64,000 bases of DNA, taken from positions 1 through 64,000 of the forward strand of contig JAKKUQ010000002.1 of NCBI GenBank assembly GCA_021890755.1, written 5' to 3'. The number at the start of each line of letters is the position of its first letter. Within the stretch, counting starts at the first letter, position 1. The notes under the pieces were generated by a model. The model saw nothing but the letters and a program-made list of their open reading frames with translations. It was not told where the DNA came from and ran no database searches. Positions 59,281 to 64,000 of the stretch are shown piece by piece. The position numbers and the translations under genes were made by a program. Origin of the DNA: Thermosediminibacteraceae bacterium. GTDB taxonomy: Bacteria > Bacillota > Thermosediminibacteria > Thermosediminibacterales > Thermosediminibacteraceae.

Positions 59281-60480
59281 TTAAACCATATTCATAAAGA
59301 GCACAATTATAAACGCATTGAAGAAGTCAATAAACAAGCTTCCAACAAGAGGAACTATGAAGAACGCTCTTGGTGCAGGCCCATATTGTTCTGTCAGTGC
59401 TCTCATATTGGCCATGGCGTTGGATGTCGCACCCATGCCGAAGCCGCAAAATCCTGAAGTCAATACCGCCGCCTCGTAATCTTGCCCCATGAGTTTAAAT
59501 GTTATAAAATACGCAACTAAGATCATCAATATAGTCTGGGCGACCAGCATAACCACAAGCGGCAGTGCAAGATCCGCCAACTGCCAAAGTTTTAATCCCA
59601 TAAGGGCTATTGCAAGGTAAAGTGACAGCGCTATATCCCCAGTAACTTTAATTTCATCTTCGACCACCTTAAACATTTCCGTAAAGTCGGCCAGATTCCT
59701 AATTAATGCTGCTGCGAACATGGCGCCTATATACGGGGGAAAAGTCAACCCAAGTTTTTCAAAAAAGCTTGAAATAATAGTGCCGATGCCCATAGCCAGG
59801 AATATTTGAGCAAATGCCGGGTGAAAATTTTCGCTTTTTACTTCATTTACTTCCTCAGATACGGCTGTCTCCGCAGATATTTCGGCTCCCACTTTTACAG
59901 CGGTTTCACGGGTCTTCAAAAGGTCATGCTTTTCGATTAATTTCTTGGCTATCGGGTTACCGATAATGCTTCCCATGATCATTCCAAAAGTAGCTGAAGC
60001 TATGGCAACAGTCGTAGCTCCTGTAGCACCCGCTTTTTCCAGAAGAGGTCCGAAGGCTCCTGAGGTACCTATTCCTCCGACCAGAGGTATGGAACCTGTC
60101 GCAAGACCCATCAAAGAGTTTAAATTAAACAACTCGGCAAGGGTTATCCCTACGATATTTTGCAGGAATATAAGCACTATGGATATTCCCAGAAAAATAA
60201 GTACCGGTATGCCGCTTTTCTTAAGAAGTTTTAGACTTGCAGTAAAGCCTATTGTGGTAAAAAACATGTTCATAAATAAATTTTGCAGGGTCGTATCTAA
60301 GGTAAAATTAATACCGCCAAGCTGTCTTAAGATAAGAAATAAAACCGCAAAAGATAGTCCCCCAACCACCGGTGAAGGTATGCAGTATTTTTTAAGAAAA
60401 GCTACTTTGTTTCTAATGCACTCCCCCACATATAAAACAATGACCGCCAGCGCCGCTGTTTGAATCATATCAATTTTCAT
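59281..60480 (-). CDS. gltS: Sodium/glutamate symporter
   Basis: A 399-aa polytopic membrane protein of the ESS/GltS family. It has KYCIPSPVVGGLSFAVLFLIL near the start, NSLMGLATGSIPLVGGIGTSGAFGPLLE (partly; about 128-155) and, in the second half, GFCGFGMGATSNAMANMRAL (about 345-364), the two pore repeats of the family. About 12 helices. It imports glutamate with Na+. It lies directly downstream of a GlnK/GlnL-like pair, with a GlnL-type site in its promoter region. GGAGG before the ATG. Confidence 0.95.
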   Translation of the reverse strand: MKIDMIQTAALAVIVLYVGECIRNKVAFLKKYCIPSPVVGGLSFAVLFLILRQLGGINFTLDTTLQNLFMNMFFTTIGFTASLKLLKKSGIPVLIFLGISIVLIFLQNIVGITLAELFNLNSLMGLATGSIPLVGGIGTSGAFGPLLEKAGATGATTVAIASATFGMIMGSIIGNPIAKKLIEKHDLLKTRETAVKVGAEISAETAVSEEVNEVKSENFHPAFAQIFLAMGIGTIISSFFEKLGLTFPPYIGAMFAAALIRNLADFTEMFKVVEDEIKVTGDIALSLYLAIALMGLKLWQLADLALPLVVMLVAQTILMILVAYFITFKLMGQDYEAAVLTSGFCGFGMGATSNAMANMRALTEQYGPAPRAFFIVPLVGSLFIDFFNAFIIVLFMNMV

Positions 60481-60521
60481 AGTCTAACAAACCTCCGATG
60501 TCGGAAAATTTGCCAAGTTAA

Positions 60522-60527
60522 ATTATA
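60522..60527 (-). promoter_or_regulatory. -10 element of the gltS promoter
   Basis: A perfect TATAAT on the minus strand, 42 bases from the gltS ATG. No good -35 hexamer is found at 17 bases, as expected for a promoter that needs an activator. Confidence 0.55.
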
Positions 60528-60570
60528 CTGGCGGCCTACACCAGAATACGTCATCCTACATAAAATTAGT

Positions 60571-60586
60571 ACAAAATTTTACAAAT
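60571..60586 (-). promoter_or_regulatory. GlnL-type direct-repeat operator
   Basis: The minus strand reads ATTTGT-AAAA-TTTTGT, one base from the TTTTGTN4TTTTGT direct repeat reported for Bacillus GlnL (recalled from memory). It begins inside the last codons of the glnL-like gene and ends about 45 bases upstream of the gltS -10, a typical activator position. Confidence 0.6.
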
Positions 60587-61475
60587 ATCTCAATTTAACT
60601 ATCATTCCTTCAATAAATTTTTTGATATTTATCTTGCCGGGCTCTTCGCTGGGATCCTCTATATGCCGCATCTGCTGCCTTACCTGGTTAAAATCAAAAA
60701 GAAGCGTGCTATATTCCAAAAAAATGTCATTGTCAAAATCAATGGAACCTAGTTCAGCCAACGTCTGAAGGGCCTTTTGAATTGTTCTTCTAATCCTTTG
60801 CTCTAAAGACTTTATATTAAGCTTTTCCACACTGTCTTTTTCTTCTTCCAGAACCTTTTCATATATATCCTGCAGTTGATACTTAGCATTTGGATTTTCC
60901 AGTTTCAGTTCATAAACTGCGTATATAACTTTCATTAACTCTTTACTGCCTGCAGTACCTATAATTCCTAGATCCCTAAAAATTTTATTTATTCTTGTCT
61001 CAACGCTTTTATTAAAATCTGCTTCCTTAATCTGAAGGTTCTCTTCATCGCAATTCATAACGGCGTTTTTAATTAAGGCCAGCGAGTTCTCAAGATCGAT
61101 ATGGCGGCAAACGCTTTTTATAACACTTACCACTTCTATATTGTTTATAGGCTTATTTATGAAAAATAAAATGCCACTTTCATAAGCTTTTGCCACCATC
61201 TTTTCATCTTCCACCTGGGATATCATTATGAATTTACCTTTATAACCTTTTGATCTTGCTTCATTTATAACTTGTATGCCATCAAGGACCGGCAACAGCA
61301 AATCTATCAGCACTATATCGGGGTTGAAGAAAAGTATTTCTTGAACAGCATGTTTTCCGCTATCTAACTCCGCTAGCACCTTACCCAACTTATTTTTATT
61401 TATCAGCATTGCCAACATTTTTATGACATTAATGTCATCGTCTATTATCATAAATGTTTTATCCACAAGAATCAC
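60579..61475 (-). CDS. glnL: GlnL (YcbB)-type response regulator
   Basis: A 298-aa regulator. The receiver domain (about 1-125) has FMIIDDDINVIKMLAML, phospho-Asp in IVLIDLLLPVLDGIQV (about 56) and FINKPINNIEV. The C-terminal ~150 residues match the YcbB domain of Bacillus GlnL (INKIFRDLGIIGTAGSKELM, LEQRIRRTIQKALQTLAELG). It probably activates the gltS gene just downstream. The first codon overlaps the kinase stop (GTGA); a GTG three codons later has a better-placed GAGGTG and may be the real start. Confidence 0.9.
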   Translation of the reverse strand: MILVDKTFMIIDDDINVIKMLAMLINKNKLGKVLAELDSGKHAVQEILFFNPDIVLIDLLLPVLDGIQVINEARSKGYKGKFIMISQVEDEKMVAKAYESGILFFINKPINNIEVVSVIKSVCRHIDLENSLALIKNAVMNCDEENLQIKEADFNKSVETRINKIFRDLGIIGTAGSKELMKVIYAVYELKLENPNAKYQLQDIYEKVLEEEKDSVEKLNIKSLEQRIRRTIQKALQTLAELGSIDFDNDIFLEYSTLLFDFNQVRQQMRHIEDPSEEPGKINIKKFIEGMIVKLRYL

Positions 61476-62722
61476 CTCACCAGACTTTTTTTGGGAATCA
61501 ATATCTCAAACTTCGTACCCATTCCCGGTTTAGAGGTTACCTCAATGCTTCCGCCCAGCTCTTCTACAATATTTTTCACATGAGAAAGTCCAATGCCTGT
61601 ATTAGGTCTACCGGCTTCATCATACTTAGTCGTAAAGCCCGGATTAAAAATATACGGCAGTATATCTTCTTCGATCCCTTCCCCACTATCTTCCACTCTA
61701 AAATAGACATTCTCTCCCAAATCCCCTGCCAAAACGGAAATTGTATCGCCGCTTTTGCAAGCGTCGATGCTATTTGTTAACAAATTGTTCAATAAAGTAA
61801 ACATATTATAATACGGCCCCACGCAAAAATCGCGTTCAAAGCTGAACGTGATTTTTATATCTTTATTTTTTGCTTCGAGGTACTTTTGTACATTGTCCTT
61901 TATTATAGCAAAAATATCAGAGAGCTTCATAAAATCCTCATTCTCTAAGTTCTTTAAGAAGGATTCAAAGCCTATCACTACTCTGTAATAATCCTTTTTA
62001 ATTTCATGAACATCCCTTGCAATGTCTAAAGCCTTTTTTTTCAATTCTTCGTCCAATTCAGGACTTTCGTAAAGGCTATAGCTTTTCATCATCACATTTT
62101 CTATATCCTTCATAGACTTTTTAAGATAAAACATTTCAGCTTGTATATTTGAAATCAACATATTAAGCTGAGCATACCTTTTCTGGTGTTCCGAGCTTAA
62201 GATAAAAAGCTTTTGTCTTTCATAAAGTTCATATATGAAATAGGCTAAAATGCTTCTTAAAAAACCTACCGTAAGGATTAGTCGCACTCCCAAAGGACTT
62301 ATCTCATCCCTGAGAGCTGCTTCGAATAAATTACTTGAAAAGTCCACAAACGAAAGTAACATAATTCCCACAAATACATGGTTTTTTATTTTTTTAATAC
62401 CTGAAACTCTAACAAGAAAAGCATACACCATATAATAGATCAGTGATGGGTAATTGACCGTTAAAGCTGCGTCAAAATTTATACCTTTAAAAAACATTAC
62501 CGCAGTTCTTACCGCGAATACCGCTAAACCGCTTAAAAAAGCAATCCAGGATTCCGATACATTATCTACAGCAAGGATAATAAGGTTCAATATAATAACT
62601 CCCGCCGAGACTTTAAATTCGCTTTCAAAGGGATAAAAATATATTTCTGCAAAAAAAGTCACCAGCAAAATTAAATAGATGTATCGTTTGAGCTTATGAA
62701 TAAAATCTTTCACTCTTATCAA
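61472..62722 (-). CDS. glnK: GlnK (YcbA)-type sensor histidine kinase
   Basis: A 416-aa membrane kinase. Five to six helices fill the first ~190 residues with short loops, so it probably senses within the membrane or through a partner. A coiled helix with SSEHQKRYAQLNMLISNIQAE carries the probable phospho-His. The HATPase part has LLNNLLTNSIDACKSGD (N-box), VEDSGEGIEEDILPYIFNPG and GIGLSHVKNIVEELGG. It should phosphorylate the GlnL-like protein in response to glutamine or glutamate. The start is TTG with AAAGGAGG in front. Confidence 0.9.
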   Translation of the reverse strand: MIRVKDFIHKLKRYIYLILLVTFFAEIYFYPFESEFKVSAGVIILNLIILAVDNVSESWIAFLSGLAVFAVRTAVMFFKGINFDAALTVNYPSLIYYMVYAFLVRVSGIKKIKNHVFVGIMLLSFVDFSSNLFEAALRDEISPLGVRLILTVGFLRSILAYFIYELYERQKLFILSSEHQKRYAQLNMLISNIQAEMFYLKKSMKDIENVMMKSYSLYESPELDEELKKKALDIARDVHEIKKDYYRVVIGFESFLKNLENEDFMKLSDIFAIIKDNVQKYLEAKNKDIKITFSFERDFCVGPYYNMFTLLNNLLTNSIDACKSGDTISVLAGDLGENVYFRVEDSGEGIEEDILPYIFNPGFTTKYDEAGRPNTGIGLSHVKNIVEELGGSIEVTSKPGMGTKFEILIPKKSLVR

Positions 62723-62855
62723 ACTTACCTCCTTTTAGCCCACTCATCTAAATCAATTATAACGTACACCTGCGGCAATCCGTTCTATGTTGTAACCACT
62801 TAAAGGTGTTGCGAATATATTGGTAGTAGACACTTACAAAGGAGGGGTTTGAAAA

Positions 62856-62963
62856 ATGGCAGAAGTAGGCGGCGGAAGCTTCGGCGGAGGTTTCTTCCAC
62901 GATCGCAAAGCTTTCCTCGTGTTCCTCATCCTGATCCTTCTCTTACTGGGCGACAACTTCTAA
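62856..62963 (+). CDS. YjcZ-like small hydrophobic protein (35 aa)
   Basis: A 35-aa protein: MAEVGGGSFGGGFFHDRKAF is followed by LVFLILILLLLGDNF. A Gly-rich start and one C-terminal membrane helix ending in a short polar tail is the form of YjcZ-type sporulation proteins in Firmicutes. AAAGGAGGGG precedes the ATG, a very strong site, and a long terminator follows, so it is a true highly expressed single gene. A role in the spore or membrane is inference. Confidence 0.8.
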   Translation: MAEVGGGSFGGGFFHDRKAFLVFLILILLLLGDNF

Positions 62964-62964
62964 G

Positions 62965-63003
62965 CTAGAAGCCGTGCCAAAAGGGCACGGCTTCTAGTTT
63001 TTT
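62965..63003 (+). terminator. Strong intrinsic terminator after the YjcZ-like gene
   Basis: CTAGAAGCCGTGCC and GGCACGGCTTCTAG form a perfect 14-bp stem with a five-base loop, followed by six T residues. Confidence 0.93.
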
Positions 63004-63009
63004 GGGATA

Positions 63010-63038
63010 TTGCTTAATATTTGCCATCCTGATAAAAT
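63010..63038 (+). promoter_or_regulatory. Probable sigma-A promoter of the HgdB-like gene
   Basis: TTGCTT and TAAAAT are 17 bases apart, about 35 bases before the ATG at 63074. Confidence 0.55.
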
Positions 63039-63073
63039 ACAAACTAGCACCACAATTTAGGAGAATGGTCGCC

Positions 63074-64000
63074 ATGGATGCGGTAAAATCTTACTCAAAA
63101 TTTATAAAAAAGAATATGGAAAGGCCAGAAAAGGTCAAAAAGCTCATAAATCTTGGCCTCTTTATCGCCTACCATTACGTGAAGTTTTTCAGAGACAAAA
63201 GGCTCCCCGAATCCTTCCATTTTCTCAACAAGTACTCCATAAAATGCGTGATTGATTCGCTAAACCAACCTCAAAATTCCGCCTGGGTAAACATATTTGC
63301 CCCTTCCGAGTTTTTAATTGCGATGGATATAAAGCCCCTATTCATAGAAGCCTACTCTTCCTTCATGTCGGGCTTTTTTATCGAAGACTGCCTCATCGAC
63401 GCTGCCGAATCAAAAGGCATATCCAATACTTTGTGCAGCTACCACAAAACTTTCCTTGGCGCTAGCGAACTCGGCATTCTGGAAAAACCAAGGTTTATGA
63501 TTACTACCTCCATTGCCTGCGATGCCAATATCCCAACCTTCCGGTACCTTTCAAAAAAGTTCGGCGTTCCCCTTTGCATAATAGACGTCCCGTATAAATA
63601 TTCCAAAGAGGCAGTTTCCTACGTGAAAAAGCAGCTGCAGGAACTGGCAGCAAAACTTGAAGAAGCCTTTAAAAGGAAACTAGACCTTGATAAGCTGCGC
63701 GAAATAGTGAAGACTGAAAACAAAACCCGGGCCCTCATGAGGGAGTACTTAAATTATGTCGGAAAAAAAACACTTCAAACCACTATGACCTTTGAAATGT
63801 ACATGCTATTTGCCTCCCACGTATTCATCGGGAGCAAGGAGACTTTAAAATTTTACGAGATGCTAGTTAGCGACATTAAAAAAGCTCCCGAAAAAAGCGG
63901 AAAAAGCGTATTTTTTGTGCACATTTTACCCATGTTCGAGACAAATTTCAAGCAATATTTTAATTTTGGCGAAAAATATCATATTGCCGGAAGTGACATA
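63074..64000 (+). CDS. 2-hydroxyacyl-CoA dehydratase (HgdB/BcrC)-family protein, 3' end missing
   Basis: The right window edge cuts this gene after 309 codons. The start MDAVKSYSKFIKKNMERPEK is basic. VNIFAPSEFLIAMDIKPLFIEAYSS (partly quoted) and TLCSYHKTFLGAS with a conserved Cys, then FMITTSIACDANIPTFRYLS with a second Cys, match the FeS-binding dehydratase family. The family includes dehydratase subunits and activator-linked reductases with double-cubane clusters. It stands alone behind its own promoter, with no hgdA or hgdC partner in view. AGGAG lies ten bases upstream of the ATG. Confidence 0.85.
   Translation, partial: MDAVKSYSKFIKKNMERPEKVKKLINLGLFIAYHYVKFFRDKRLPESFHFLNKYSIKCVIDSLNQPQNSAWVNIFAPSEFLIAMDIKPLFIEAYSSFMSGFFIEDCLIDAAESKGISNTLCSYHKTFLGASELGILEKPRFMITTSIACDANIPTFRYLSKKFGVPLCIIDVPYKYSKEAVSYVKKQLQELAAKLEEAFKRKLDLDKLREIVKTENKTRALMREYLNYVGKKTLQTTMTFEMYMLFASHVFIGSKETLKFYEMLVSDIKKAPEKSGKSVFFVHILPMFETNFKQYFNFGEKYHIAGSDI

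Noticed and set aside
1-64000. CRISPR arrays, tRNA and rRNA genes, transposases
   Set aside because: Looked for on both strands; no regularly spaced repeats, cloverleaf-like genes or transposase motifs were seen.

Overview
The window reads as a chromosome segment of a low-to-mid-GC, Gram-positive, probably anaerobic and possibly thermophilic Firmicute of the Thermoanaerobacterales/Thermosediminibacterales type. The evidence is SLH-domain surface proteins, a Tad/Flp pilus locus without an outer-membrane secretin, Bacillus-type DegS/DegU and GlnK/GlnL pairs, Gram-positive LexA boxes, the DUF1659-DUF2922-YvrJ trio, a YjcZ-like small protein, bacteriohemerythrin and a 2-hydroxyacyl-CoA-dehydratase-type protein. 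The genus assignment is inference. No rRNA, tRNA, CRISPR array or intact insertion sequence was found.

Region 1 (1-24.8 kb, mostly minus strand) is a cell-surface polysaccharide locus. In transcription order it holds a small acidic protein and a subtilisin-like protease, a GumC-type chain-length protein, a CpsB-type phosphatase, two SLH proteins, a YveK-type modulator with its tyrosine kinase, a large O-antigen-ligase-like protein with TPRs, and then five genes matching the WbpE-A-B-D-I pathway to UDP-2,3-diacetamido-2,3-dideoxy-mannuronic acid. Glycosyltransferases, a Wzy-like polymerase and the start of a phosphoglycosyl transferase follow. galU lies just upstream. Together they look like the assembly line for an acidic wall polymer, possibly the one SLH domains bind.

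Region 2 (25-28.4 kb) has truD, then a plus-strand run of DUF1659, DUF2922, YvrJ-like and peptidoglycan amidase genes. It ends with a 195-aa ComK-like protein under a near-consensus sigma-A promoter whose spacer contains a perfect LexA box.

Region 3 (28.4-41.3 kb) is signalling: GEDEF/HD-GYP and CheB genes, bacteriohemerythrin, a c-di-GMP-I riboswitch with terminator in front of cheW-MCP-HD-GYP, a second MCP with a C-terminal sensor-like tail, an ATP-grasp ligase, and a degS-degU-DUF72-HAD operon.

Region 4 (41.3-50 kb) is a full Gram-positive Tad/Flp locus: flp pilin, prepilin peptidase, TadE, TadG-like, CpaB, REC-CpaE, TadA, TadB, TadC, DUF192 and a HAMP protein.

Region 5 (50-64 kb) holds a LexA-box-controlled Y-family polymerase, a single-chain MNT-HepT (antitoxin-toxin-like) protein, a frameshifted remnant, a fused polyprenol-kinase/DUF92 membrane protein, and a lantibiotic-immunity-like ABC transporter with its two-component system. 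After these come gltS with a GlnK/GlnL pair and a GlnL-type operator, a 35-aa YjcZ-like protein, and a truncated HgdB-like gene at the right edge.
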